Part shown: positions 1 to 7,856 of the stretch, one piece after another
Layout of the letters: the number at the start of each line of letters is the position of its first letter
How positions within the stretch are numbered: position 1 is the first letter of the stretch
NCBI GenBank assembly: GCA_000416275.1
Contig: ASZJ01000114.1
Coordinates: forward strand, 115,721-179,720
Direction: 5' to 3'
Source of the DNA: Osedax symbiont Rs1
GTDB lineage: Bacteria > Pseudomonadota > Gammaproteobacteria > Pseudomonadales > Balneatricaceae
DNA: 64,000 nucleotides
The notes under the pieces: model-generated
What the model was told of the DNA's origin: nothing
The model's input: only the letters and a program-made list of their open reading frames with translations
Databases searched by the model: none
Made by a program: the position numbers and the translations under genes

Positions 1-2101
1 TACGGTCGTTGAACTCGAGTGTTAGGTCTGTCGCATGGTTGTCCGGCGAGGTCGCAAATTGTTCTAAAAGCTTGCCCCAGGGCTGGGGGAGTTCTTGCAG
101 TGGTTTTCCCAAAGTGTCATCTGCATGACACTGAGTAAGAAGTTCCATTTGGAGGTTCCAAAAAATTACTTGGTGCTCTCTGTCTATAGTGCAGACGCCA
201 AGCGGTAATTTTTGCAGCGTTGTTCGGTGATGGCGCCTCAAATTATCCAGCTCAGATGCCAGCCCGCTGAGGCGTTCTTGGTAGTTTTCTAACTGGTCTT
301 CAAGCATTAATATATTCGGTGTTCGGAAATTTCCGGTGCCGTTTTTAGTGGTCAGCGGCTCAAGTAGCGATGCCGCTTTTACCGGCCCTATCAGTGCTGA
401 TAAATTATGCTCTAACAAACTCCTTAAACGTAATAAATCAAAGGGTTTTAAAGGGCCGGAGTTTAAAGAGAGGTTGGATAGTGCTTTTTGCAACTCTCTG
501 TCCGCGGCTTGCGCACCTAATTTTGGGGTGAGCAGCTTAATAATATCTTCGCTGTTAAATGCGGAGAAAGATAAGTTGCTTGGCTGTTCAAAAGCATTGT
601 AAAGGCAAGCTTGAGCGGCTTGTAATTCATCATCTGAGGCCTGGGTTAGCAAAGAAACTACAATCAGCGCGGTGACATTTAATATCAGGGATAATATTGC
701 GGTCGATTGCCAGCTGAACTGGCCGATATCCAAATCGCTCAACAAGATGCTATGGGAGATCACCACTGGATAGAAAGTGGTAACAAACCAAGTGAAAATG
801 CCAATACACAAGCCGGCAATGAAGCCAAGTTTGTTGGCGCGCGACCAAAAAAGAGTCACCATCAGTCCCGGAAGAAATTGTAAAAAGGCGACGAACGCGC
901 TGAGTCCTAAAAGTTGTAGCTGCTTTCCCGCGCCATAATTTTGGTAGAAGGAGTAGCTGATTACAAACACTAGTATGATTAGTATTCTTCTAACCCAGAG
1001 TAGCCAGTTATAAAAATGTGCGTTATTAGGGATCGAGATAAGTGGCAGTATAATATGATTTTGCAGCATAGAGGCAATCGACAAAACCGCTACAATAATC
1101 ACCCCGCTCGCGGCTGATAATACGGCGATAAACGAGGCGGCCATTAGCCATTGTGAGTCTAGTGATTTGCTAATATAAAGCAGTGTAAAAGAAGGGTCAC
1201 CGCTAATCGCTAGTTTAAGCGCCGCCCATGAGATGATAGGCACAGCAGCTGCCAGGAAAAATAAATATAATGGCATTCCCCAGGATGCGGTGTGTAGATT
1301 ATCCACTGATTGGTTTTCGTTGAAGAGTAGGTGGAACATATGAGGCATTAGAATAACAGAAGTAAAGAATGCTAGTAATAGTGTTCTCCAGCTATCACTT
1401 TCTGGTTTTCTTTCTAACAGAGCCGCAGCGTTGGCGGTTTCACCTAGCCATTGCTGAGTTGCGTTGTATCCACCTAATACTTCTATATACAGGTATATTG
1501 CAAAGCCGACAAAAATAAGCAGTTTAATTAATGCGCCGGTCGCTATAGCCGCGACTAAGCCACTGTTTCTGGCGCGCAGTGATGGTCTTCTAGTGCCGAA
1601 TAATATGGCAAATATAGCGATTGAAATACAGAATATTATTGCTATTTTGCTGTCTGAGCTGTTTTTGTAGAGAATGTGAACAGAGTCGCTCACCGCTTGT
1701 ATTTGGATCGAAATTAGCGGCAGGCTGGCAAATAATAATAATAGCGATGTGATGGTGCCCACGGCGCCGCTGCGAAACCTAAATGCGAATAGGTCAGCTA
1801 GAGAGCTAAGTTGGTGTCGGTTGGTGATATTAAAAATGGGGATAAGTACTACTGGGGCTAGTAGAAAAGCGGCGCTTGCGCCCAAAAAAGTCGCTAGGAA
1901 AACTAATCCTGACTGATGAATAAAATCGAATGAGCCGAGGAGTGCCCAAGTACTGGCAAATACTCCAAGGGATAGTACATACACAGCTCTGTGCTGGGTG
2001 AGTTTTCGAGGGATGATCTGTTTTTCTGCGAGAGAGGCGATCCCGAAAATTAGAAATAAGTAACCGGAACCAATTGTTAGCAGTTGCGTTAGAGTGAGCA
2101 T
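1..2101 (-). CDS. cbrA: CbrA-type sensor histidine kinase with sodium:solute symporter domain (3' part outside window)
   Basis: The reverse strand is open from an ATG at 2101 to the window edge, about 700 codons without a stop, so only the N-terminal part is seen. The first ~470 residues are hydrophobic, with the signature of the SLC5/symporter-like domain of CbrA (STWALLGSF near residue 48, then AFLLAPVVLIPIF and QLSSLADLFAFRFRS). A cytosolic STAC-like linker follows (around LTPKLGAQAADRELQKAL), then a coiled segment and the start of a PAS domain (LPLGVCTIDREHQVIFWN). The kinase core would lie beyond position 1. In pseudomonads CbrA with CbrB controls carbon/nitrogen balance and amino-acid use through sRNAs that sequester Hfq/Crc. 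Location next to cbrX, gluQ and dksA is the conserved cbrA neighbourhood. Its start overlaps the cbrX stop by one base (TAATG), so the two are probably translationally coupled. Confidence 0.88.
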   Translation of the reverse strand, partial: MLTLTQLLTIGSGYLFLIFGIASLAEKQIIPRKLTQHRAVYVLSLGVFASTWALLGSFDFIHQSGLVFLATFLGASAAFLLAPVVLIPIFNITNRHQLSSLADLFAFRFRSGAVGTITSLLLLFASLPLISIQIQAVSDSVHILYKNSSDSKIAIIFCISIAIFAILFGTRRPSLRARNSGLVAAIATGALIKLLIFVGFAIYLYIEVLGGYNATQQWLGETANAAALLERKPESDSWRTLLLAFFTSVILMPHMFHLLFNENQSVDNLHTASWGMPLYLFFLAAAVPIISWAALKLAISGDPSFTLLYISKSLDSQWLMAASFIAVLSAASGVIIVAVLSIASMLQNHIILPLISIPNNAHFYNWLLWVRRILIILVFVISYSFYQNYGAGKQLQLLGLSAFVAFLQFLPGLMVTLFWSRANKLGFIAGLCIGIFTWFVTTFYPVVISHSILLSDLDIGQFSWQSTAILSLILNVTALIVVSLLTQASDDELQAAQACLYNAFEQPSNLSFSAFNSEDIIKLLTPKLGAQAADRELQKALSNLSLNSGPLKPFDLLRLRSLLEHNLSALIGPVKAASLLEPLTTKNGTGNFRTPNILMLEDQLENYQERLSGLASELDNLRRHHRTTLQKLPLGVCTIDREHQVIFWNLQMELLTQCHADDTLGKPLQELPQPWGKLLEQFATSPDNHATDLTLEFNDR

Positions 2102-2271
2102 TATAGAGTTTTACGTTGCAAATTGACAAAAAAGCTGAGGATAACGAGTAATAGCCAGCAGATAAAAGTGTTTTGAGGAGCAAAATTTAGCAAAAACCAC
2201 CACTCAATCATTGCCGGAAAGAATAACCAGTAGGCAATGAGCAATAACAGCAGCACTCTGTGAAGTTGCAT
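2101..2271 (-). CDS. cbrX: CbrX-like small membrane protein
   Basis: A 56-residue open frame runs from ATG at 2271 to a TAA that shares its last base with the cbrA start. It has two hydrophobic segments (roughly residues 5-31, rich in L, F and W, and 36-50) and a short basic tail ending LQRKTL, so it is probably a two-pass inner-membrane peptide. Pseudomonads carry a small gene, cbrX, at exactly this place upstream of cbrA and cotranslated with it. The match rests on position, size and hydropathy; I cannot confirm sequence homology by eye. Small DUF3311-type partners of symporters are the alternative comparison. Confidence 0.68.
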   Translation of the reverse strand: MQLHRVLLLLLIAYWLFFPAMIEWWFLLNFAPQNTFICWLLLVILSFFVNLQRKTL

Positions 2272-2281
2272 GTCTCTATAT

Positions 2282-3169
2282 TTATCCTAAGTAATGGTTG
2301 CTGTATATTTGTGGTACGGTATTTCTATCCCAGTTTAATACCGCCTCGTGTAAAATGTCATGTTTATTAGCGTTAATTAATTGTTTGTTGGGATTTTGCC
2401 CTAGAAAAGTCAAGGCAAGAAACAAGTCTTGACTGACTGTTTTGGCGGTTAACGGGCTCGCCAAGTTTTGTTTGCTGAGTTTCTGCCCTTTTAGATTGGA
2501 TAGAATGGGAATGTGCGAAAACTCTATGCTTTGATAGTTAAGGACGCTGATTAGCAGTAGTTGATTGGCGGTTTCTCCTAGTAGGTCGTTACCTCTGATA
2601 ATATGGGTGATACCCATTTGCTGATCGTCAACAGAGACCGCTAGTTGGTAAGCCCATAACTGGTCTTTTCTTTGCAGAATAAAATCGGCTAGCTGTTCGC
2701 CGTTAATGTGCTGCTCTCCCTGAATGCCATCTTGCCAGTTCACGCTGTTGTTTTGTGTGTTGAAACGCCAGACGGTAGCCGCTGGGTTATCAAGAACAAT
2801 ATCGGTAGGATTGGTCAGGCAGTGCCTGTCATAAAGGTGATTGTTGGTACGTAGAGTAATTTGTTTTCGTGAGCAGTTGCAGGGGTAGGCAAGTTGGATC
2901 TGTTGTAGTTGTAATAGTGCTTTATGATAATCTGAGTGGTTGTGGCTCTGGTAGACCACCTCTTTGTCCCATTCAAGACCGTAGGCGATGAGGATGTCGA
3001 TAATGCTGTTAGCAGCGCCAGGGAGTTCTCTTGGAGGGTCTAAATCGTCTATTCTTAAACGCCACAGACCTTGGTTGCTCTTCGCATCTAGGTAACTAGC
3101 TAATGCCGCGAGTAGTGAGCCAAAGTGTAAGTGCCCCGTTGGGGATGGGGCGAATCGACCAATATACAT
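2282..3169 (-). CDS. gluQ: Glutamyl-Q tRNA(Asp) synthetase
   Basis: GluQ is a paralogue of the catalytic half of glutamyl-tRNA synthetase that attaches glutamate to queuosine-34 of tRNA(Asp) in the cytosol. The 295-residue protein has the class I HIGH-like motif HLHFGS right after RFAPSPTG at the N-terminus, the zinc-site pattern CNC...YDRHC expected of GluQ (about residues 90-113), and a KMSKS-like GQKLSKQN near residue 225. It lacks an anticodon-binding domain, as expected. An in-frame TTG at 3199 would add ten residues, but the family usually starts just before YIGRFAPS, so I chose the ATG at 3169. It lies directly downstream of dksA, with a hairpin in the gap that may control read-through. 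queG, the last step of queuosine synthesis, is elsewhere in the window. Confidence 0.95.
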   Translation of the reverse strand: MYIGRFAPSPTGHLHFGSLLAALASYLDAKSNQGLWRLRIDDLDPPRELPGAANSIIDILIAYGLEWDKEVVYQSHNHSDYHKALLQLQQIQLAYPCNCSRKQITLRTNNHLYDRHCLTNPTDIVLDNPAATVWRFNTQNNSVNWQDGIQGEQHINGEQLADFILQRKDQLWAYQLAVSVDDQQMGITHIIRGNDLLGETANQLLLISVLNYQSIEFSHIPILSNLKGQKLSKQNLASPLTAKTVSQDLFLALTFLGQNPNKQLINANKHDILHEAVLNWDRNTVPQIYSNHYLG

Positions 3170-3172
3170 AAA

Positions 3173-3197
3173 AGTAGAGCCAGTGAGTTGCTGGCTC
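3173..3197 (-). terminator. Hairpin terminator/attenuator between dksA and gluQ
   Basis: Read on the minus strand, GAGCCAG (3197-3191) and CTGGCTC (3183-3177) form a perfect 7-bp stem with a 7-base loop, followed by TAC and TTTT and then the gluQ ATG. The only purine-rich ribosome site in the gap (AGGA, just after the dksA stop) is on the far side of this hairpin. Position and shape suit a terminator that limits gluQ expression from dksA transcripts; a terminator at the same junction is known in Shigella. Confidence 0.55.
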
Positions 3198-3204
3198 AAA
3201 TCCT

Positions 3205-3636
3205 TTATTTGCCGTTTTGCTTTTCTTTGATTTCAGAAAGCGTTTTGCAGTCAATGCAAAGAGTGGCGGTAGGCCGTGCTTCAAGTCTGCGAATACCGAT
3301 GTCGATATCACATTCTTCACAGTAACCGAAGTCGTCCTCATCGATGCTTTCCATGGCTTCGCTAATTTTTTTGATTAGCTTGCGTTCACGGTCGCGTGTT
3401 CTCAATTCGAGACTAAACTCTTCTTCCTGGCTTGCCCTATCATTAGGGTCCGCATAGGTGGAAACTTCTTCTTGAAGGTGGGTAATTGTGCTGTCTACCT
3501 CCTCCATTAGTTCTTGTTTCCAAAGCATTAGTACATTACGAAAATGATCTTTTTGCTGATCATTCATGTAAACTTCGCCTTTTTTCACCACGTAGGGGGA
3601 AAAACGAGCTGATTTTGTCTTATTAGTGTCTGGCAT
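3205..3636 (-). CDS. dksA: RNA polymerase-binding transcription factor DksA
   Basis: DksA inserts a coiled coil into the secondary channel of RNA polymerase and, with ppGpp, represses stable RNA promoters and activates amino-acid promoters. From the ATG at 3636 the protein is 143 residues, close to the usual ~150. It shows the long charged coiled coil (residues ~28-100), the tip motif DPNDRA with the two acidic residues D63 and D66, and the C4 zinc finger C106-EE-C109...C127-ID-C130. The open frame extends upstream to 3768, but that extension is unlike the family. gluQ follows in the same direction, separated by a hairpin. The shorter form starting MNDQQKDHF (residue 24) is a less likely alternative. 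Confidence 0.96.
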   Translation of the reverse strand: MPDTNKTKSARFSPYVVKKGEVYMNDQQKDHFRNVLMLWKQELMEEVDSTITHLQEEVSTYADPNDRASQEEEFSLELRTRDRERKLIKKISEAMESIDEDDFGYCEECDIDIGIRRLEARPTATLCIDCKTLSEIKEKQNGK

Positions 3637-3957
3637 ATTGGCTGCCTCACTCTCCGAATGTTTTGGCGAAAAAATAATCGCGCTGTCCATACAATTGTTA
3701 AAAGATATCATCCGTATCGGAAGGGTGGTGAAAATACCAGACCTGTTTGAGATTGAACAGCTTTTCATTCAAAAAATTAGAAATAAAGTAACTGAACTGA
3801 CTTTAATAAAAAATATTCATCTTATATTAAAGGAATGTTGGCGTTAAAGGTCATAATACTTAAAAATATTAGTGGCCGTTAATCTGTCAATTGTCGGATA
3901 GAGAGTCGGGTAATTGCTATGGTTTAGTTTGGTGTGAAATACTGACAGGTAAATAAA
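3637..3957. other. Divergent dksA/sfsA intergenic region
   Basis: About 320 bases between divergent genes, AT-rich in the half nearest sfsA. It must hold the promoters of both genes. I see no repeat copy here and no convincing gene: the short plus-strand frame at 3626-3847 overlaps the dksA start and looks like chance. Confidence 0.5.
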
Positions 3958-4689
3958 ATGCAATATGATAAAGCGCTAGTGAGCGCGGTGCTGATTAAAA
4001 GGTATAAACGTTTTTTGGCAGATGTGCAGCTCCAAACGGGTGAAGTTATTACAGTGCATTGTGCAAATACCGGGGCTATGACCGGTTGCGCGATTGCCGG
4101 TAGTAAAGTCTGGCTGTACAAAAGTGATAATTTTAAGAGAAAATATGCATATTCTTGGGAGCTGGTGGAGCTTGCTAATCATCGGGGGTTTATTTGTATT
4201 AATACCGCTAGACCTAATCAAATAGTAGAGCGAGCTCTGTTGGAGGGAAGGATTGCTGCTGTCGCCGCCTATAAAAATATTAAGCGTGAAGTCAAGTATG
4301 CCGAGGCAAGCAGGGTTGATTTTATGTTGACAGAGACAGGGCTGAAGGATGTTTACTTGGAAGTTAAAAGTGTAACTTTGCATTTGGATGGCGATTTGGG
4401 GGCTTTTCCTGACGCTGTCACTTTAAGAGGGCAAAAGCATCTCATGGATTTGTTGGCAATGAAGCAGCAAGGCGCACGAGCTATATTAGTATTTTGCGTA
4501 TCGCATAGTTTAATTAAAAGAGTCACTGTAGCGGATTTTATTGATCCTAAGTATGCGCAGCTATTAAATGAAGTGATCGCTAAAGGGGTGGAGGTGTATT
4601 GCTATGGTGTGAATATGTCGGTAAGTTGTCTCAGATTGGGTTCGCTATTGCCTTTAGAATTGCATAAAACTAATGACCTTTCGCTGTGA
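3958..4689 (+). CDS. sfsA: SfsA family DNA/RNA-binding nuclease-fold protein
   Basis: A 243-residue protein with the SfsA pattern: a small N-terminal OB-like part (KRYKRFLADVQLQTG, then VHCANTGAMTG) followed by a PD-(D/E)XK-like nuclease fold (RVDFMLTE near residue 120 and YLEVKSVTL near 137). In E. coli SfsA was named for stimulating maltose genes with CRP; its actual activity is poorly defined. The DF-M and E-V-KSVTL residues match the putative nuclease site. Linkage to dksA is conserved in many gammaproteobacteria, here divergently transcribed. The start ATG at 3958 is the only reasonable one. Confidence 0.93.
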   Translation: MQYDKALVSAVLIKRYKRFLADVQLQTGEVITVHCANTGAMTGCAIAGSKVWLYKSDNFKRKYAYSWELVELANHRGFICINTARPNQIVERALLEGRIAAVAAYKNIKREVKYAEASRVDFMLTETGLKDVYLEVKSVTLHLDGDLGAFPDAVTLRGQKHLMDLLAMKQQGARAILVFCVSHSLIKRVTVADFIDPKYAQLLNEVIAKGVEVYCYGVNMSVSCLRLGSLLPLELHKTNDLSL

Positions 4690-4723
4690 AAATTATTTAC
4701 TGTCAATAAATTTCAGGCATAAA

Positions 4724-4753
4724 GAAGCCCTTGTGATCCATCACAAAGGCTTC
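4724..4753 (+). terminator. Inverted repeat after sfsA
   Basis: GAAGCC-C-TTGTGAT / ATCACAA-A-GGCTTC forms a 14-position stem with one mismatch and a two-base loop. There is no clear T-run, so it may work as a transcript-end stabiliser or a weak terminator between the convergent genes sfsA and bioA. The rest of the gap up to 4984 (AT-rich) shows nothing recognisable. Confidence 0.5.
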
Positions 4754-4984
4754 AATTGACTCCATAATCCCTGCGTATACAAAACTTCCGTGTGCAATTC
4801 CATATTTCCATTGCGCTTTTCTAGGTCATCCTTTTGTATTCGTTCCGTGAATAGGAAATCCGTACGGTTATTATGAATATTGGTGAAAATTTATACATAG
4901 GAAAAAGTCTTATATTGTCAGTTTTAGTTAAAATAAGTTTAACATTTAGCGGCTACGCCGGCCTCGTTAAGCGCTTTTTTATCA

Positions 4985-6265
4985 TTAATAGTGGCTGGCC
5001 ACAACACTGACAATGGCAGCTGTTAATTTATCCAAAGTAGCATTGTCCATGACATAGGCGGGCATTATATAAACTAGCTTGCCGAATGGTCTGACCCATA
5101 CATCTCGTTGCTTAAATTGCTGTTGAATTTTAATACTGTCTACCGGCTGTCGTAATTCAATCACTCCTATAGCTCCAAGTACTCTGACAGCTTTGACGTT
5201 GGCAAGCGAGCGGGCGGGGGTTAGTCCTTTTAATAATGCCTGTTCAATTCTCGCAACTTGTGCTTGCCAGTCATTCATAAAGAGTAAGTCAATGCTCGCT
5301 GTTGCAATTGAGCAAGCTAAGGGGTTGCCCATAAAAGTGGGACCGTGCATAAAACAGCCTGCTCCCCCCTCGGAAATAGTATTGGCGATGTTTGTGGTGG
5401 TTAAGGTGGCAGCAAGGCTGATGTAGCCGCCAGTCAGGGCTTTTCCTAAACAGAGTATGTCGGGAGTAATGCTGGCGTGTTCGCAGGCAAAAAGTTTACC
5501 GGTTCTGCCAAAGCCGGTCGCTATTTCATCGGCTATAAGTAATATATTATATTTTTCACAGAGCTGTTTGGCTTGTGCGAGGTACTGGGGGTGATAAAAT
5601 CTCATCCCCCCCGCACCTTGCACAATAGGCTCAAGAATTAAAGCTGCGATTTCAGAGTGGTTTTCAACGATGATTTTTTGCAAACTTTGAAGGTCTTGTT
5701 GATCCCACTCTTCAGTGAATTTAATCTTGGGGCTGTCGGCAAAATAGTGTTTAGGTAGGATCTCGCTAAAAATTTCATGCATTCCGGTGATTGGATCGCA
5801 CACTGCCATCGCGCCGATAGTGTCGCCGTGGTAGCCATTGCGAATAGTTACTAAACGATTTTTTTCTGGGCTGCCTTTAGCCTGCCAATACTGTAGTGCC
5901 ATCTTGATGGCAACCTCGACAGCGACCGATCCAGAGTCGGCGAAGAATACTTTCTCTAATCCCTCAGGGGTTATTTCAACTAATCTTTTAGCCAGCTCAA
6001 CTGCCGGTTGGTGGGTGAGACCGCCAAACATAACATGTGCCATTTTGTCTATTTGATCATGTGCCGCTCGGTTGATGAGTGGATGGCCATAACCGTGGAT
6101 AGCCGACCACCAAGATGACATGCCATCTATTAATTTTTCACCGGTAGAGAGGTGTAAATACACGCCTTCAGTCGAGCTGACGGGCAGGCAGGGAGTAGGG
6201 TTGGTCATGCTGGTATAAGGGTGCCAAATATGTTCCTTGTCGAAGGCTAGTTGTTCCGGAGTCAT
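4985..6265 (-). CDS. bioA: Adenosylmethionine-8-amino-7-oxononanoate aminotransferase
   Basis: BioA converts KAPA to DAPA in biotin synthesis, taking the amino group from S-adenosylmethionine, with PLP as cofactor. The 426-residue length is typical. Visible class III aminotransferase features are IWHPYTSM near the N-terminus, SSWWSAIHGYGHP (residues 50-61), the DEIATGFGRTG segment with the PLP-binding Asp (~246) and the Schiff-base lysine in LGKALTGG (K275). It is the last gene of a minus-strand group comF-trmO-bioA and overlaps trmO by 4 bases (ATGA), so translation is likely coupled. The other biotin genes run divergently from 7857. Confidence 0.97.
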   Translation of the reverse strand: MTPEQLAFDKEHIWHPYTSMTNPTPCLPVSSTEGVYLHLSTGEKLIDGMSSWWSAIHGYGHPLINRAAHDQIDKMAHVMFGGLTHQPAVELAKRLVEITPEGLEKVFFADSGSVAVEVAIKMALQYWQAKGSPEKNRLVTIRNGYHGDTIGAMAVCDPITGMHEIFSEILPKHYFADSPKIKFTEEWDQQDLQSLQKIIVENHSEIAALILEPIVQGAGGMRFYHPQYLAQAKQLCEKYNILLIADEIATGFGRTGKLFACEHASITPDILCLGKALTGGYISLAATLTTTNIANTISEGGAGCFMHGPTFMGNPLACSIATASIDLLFMNDWQAQVARIEQALLKGLTPARSLANVKAVRVLGAIGVIELRQPVDSIKIQQQFKQRDVWVRPFGKLVYIMPAYVMDNATLDKLTAAIVSVVASHY

Positions 6266-6996
6266 GCTGTATCCCTTTCAGTCTTAGAGTTGTCGATGCT
6301 GATCACGTCGATTCTGTGCGCCGCTATTTGCCAGCGAATATTTAAATCAAAGAGGCTGATGCCATATTCTCGAGAGGTGGATGCCTGATAGGCGGGCCTT
6401 GGGTCGCAGCGCAGTACTTGTTCGATCATGGTGCTTAAGCTTTGCCGGTGTTTTAGCAAGTACTGTTCGCATGCCTGCTGAGCTTGAATACTGAAAAATA
6501 TAGGTTGTTGCAGTGGGGAAAAAGATTCTGCCAAGTCATTGCTAGCGCTGCTAATTGAATCCGTGTAGGGAAGATAAGGCTTGATGTCAATGATCGGCGT
6601 ACCATCCATTAGATCAGCGCTCTGAACATCAATGATGATTCGTTCCTGTCGTTTATTGATCGACAGCAGTTTTACCGCGGACATGCCTAGCGGATTGGGT
6701 CTGAAGGGAGATCTGCTGGCAAACACCCCTATTTTTTTGTTTCCTCCCAATCTTGGTGGTCTCACTTTAGGTTTCCACCCTCTATCGTAGCATTCGCTGA
6801 AAATAAAGATAATCCAAATATGGGAGGAGGCTTGCAGCGAGTCGATGATCTCATCGGTGCTAAATTTTGCATGCAGGATGATCGAAGATTTTAGAGCAGG
6901 CGTCAGACCTGGTTGGCGAGGTATGCCAAATTTTTGCTTGAATGGGGACTGCATAACTCCAATTGATTGGATGCTAAAATTTTCGATTTGATCCAC
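6262..6996 (-). CDS. trmO: tRNA (N6-threonylcarbamoyladenosine(37)-N6)-methyltransferase TrmO
   Basis: TrmO (YaeB/TsaA) methylates t6A37 to m6t6A in tRNA(Thr) using S-adenosylmethionine, with an unusual single-sheet beta-barrel fold. The 244-residue protein matches the family: IGVMQSPFKQKFGIPRQPGL near the N-terminus, RPPRLGGNKKIGVFASRSPFRPNPLGMS (about residues 80-107) and a C-terminal DPRPAYQ motif. The start is a GTG at 6996 with a weak upstream ribosome site. It overlaps bioA by 4 bases, placing two SAM-using enzymes in one transcript. comF lies 65 bases upstream. Confidence 0.93.
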   Translation of the reverse strand: MDQIENFSIQSIGVMQSPFKQKFGIPRQPGLTPALKSSIILHAKFSTDEIIDSLQASSHIWIIFIFSECYDRGWKPKVRPPRLGGNKKIGVFASRSPFRPNPLGMSAVKLLSINKRQERIIIDVQSADLMDGTPIIDIKPYLPYTDSISSASNDLAESFSPLQQPIFFSIQAQQACEQYLLKHRQSLSTMIEQVLRCDPRPAYQASTSREYGISLFDLNIRWQIAAHRIDVISIDNSKTERDTA

Positions 6997-7061
6997 TTTG
7001 TAAGGCCTGTATTTGTTTAAAAACGCATGTTACGCTGATTGAAGCTTAGTCACAATGGCCC

Positions 7062-7745
7062 TTATAAAGGGGTTCTGGCGAGCACCCATACATCAACTTT
7101 GCAGATGCCGGTGATTAAAAGGTGCTTGGCTATTTCGTTGACAGTTGCTCCGGTGGTCATAACGTCATCAATGATCGCGATGTGCCGATAGTTATTTTCT
7201 TGTACCTCAAACGCGTCGAGTAAGTTTCGCTTGCGCTGTTTTGCATTTAAATTAGCTTGTGCTCTGGTGTCCCTATTTTTGCTGACTAAGCGGTTGTCCA
7301 CTTCGATATTTAAGAGTTTGCTTAACTCTGACGCGAGTTGCTCTGTTTGATTATAGCCAGTACGTAACATTTTTTTCTTTGAAATAGGGACGGGGATCAG
7401 AACCTCTGGCATTTTGAGGCAAGCGGGGAGTTTTTCCGTTAAACATAGCGCCAACCAGTGCAAGTGAAAGCGCTGTTTTTCAGATTTTATTTTCGGTATT
7501 AAAGCATCAATTGGAAAGTTGTAGTTGAAAGTGGCGAAGGTCTGCTGAAAAAACGGCGGTAATTCGATACAGTTTTTACACAGTGCTTGCTTGATGGTGG
7601 TCGTCTCCATGACTATTGAAAGGGGGAGCGCGCACTTGCTGCAAGCATTGCCTTGCCATGGGAGATCTTGCAAACAGTGGCTACACACATCTAAGTGGTT
7701 GTCTGAGGGCAAGTCACAAAAAATACAGCTTCGCTCAATAAACAT
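7062..7745 (-). CDS. comF: ComF family phosphoribosyltransferase-like protein
   Basis: ComF proteins are needed for DNA uptake in naturally competent bacteria and carry a type I phosphoribosyltransferase fold. This 227-residue protein has an N-terminal zinc-binding part with repeated Cys pairs (CIFC, CSHC, CSKC, CKNC, residues ~8-62), a PVPISKKKMLRTGYNQ segment, and the PRPP-binding loop IIDDVMTTGAT near residue 192. It is divergent from bioB across a 105-base promoter region, the arrangement seen in pseudomonads. Exact biochemical role is not established for the family. Confidence 0.92.
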   Translation of the reverse strand: MFIERSCIFCDLPSDNHLDVCSHCLQDLPWQGNACSKCALPLSIVMETTTIKQALCKNCIELPPFFQQTFATFNYNFPIDALIPKIKSEKQRFHLHWLALCLTEKLPACLKMPEVLIPVPISKKKMLRTGYNQTEQLASELSKLLNIEVDNRLVSKNRDTRAQANLNAKQRKRNLLDAFEVQENNYRHIAIIDDVMTTGATVNEIAKHLLITGICKVDVWVLARTPL

Positions 7746-7749
7746 ACAG

Positions 7750-7782
7750 TTGTTTATTTAATCCTCTCTCATAAGTTGACAG
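7750..7782 (+). promoter_or_regulatory. Weak BirA-like operator candidate
   Basis: TTGTTTATT (7750-7758), 15 bases, then AGTTGACAG (7774-7782). Compared with the BirA consensus half-sites TTGTAAACC and GGTTTACAA this matches 11 of 18 positions with a permitted spacer. It overlaps the -35 box of the bioB promoter, where a repressor site would be expected, but the match is poor and could be chance. Confidence 0.25.
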
Positions 7783-7803
7783 ATTTTTCGTTGCTATTAT
7801 CAT
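7776..7803 (+). promoter_or_regulatory. Putative sigma-70 promoter for bioB
   Basis: TTGACA (7776-7781), 16-base spacer, TATCAT (7798-7803). The -35 box is perfect and the -10 differs by two. Transcription would start near 7810, leaving a leader of about 45 bases before bioB with the ribosome site TAGGAG at 7841. Confidence 0.6.
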
Positions 7804-7856
7804 AGCTGGATAAGAAAATTAATTCAGTTGCCAGCTTTGGTAGGAGTATCGTGTCA

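Noticed and set aside
1830..2183. 117-codon minus-strand frame
   Set aside because: Overlaps cbrA and cbrX in another frame; the cbrA frame gives the clear symporter signature.
3626..3847. 73-codon plus-strand frame in the dksA/sfsA gap
   Set aside because: Starts inside dksA on the opposite strand and overlaps the dksA promoter region; no ribosome site or recognisable motif.
4940..4984. Terminator for bioA on the minus strand
   Set aside because: The AGCG...CGCT pairing is too short and its T-run lies on the plus strand, wrong for bioA.
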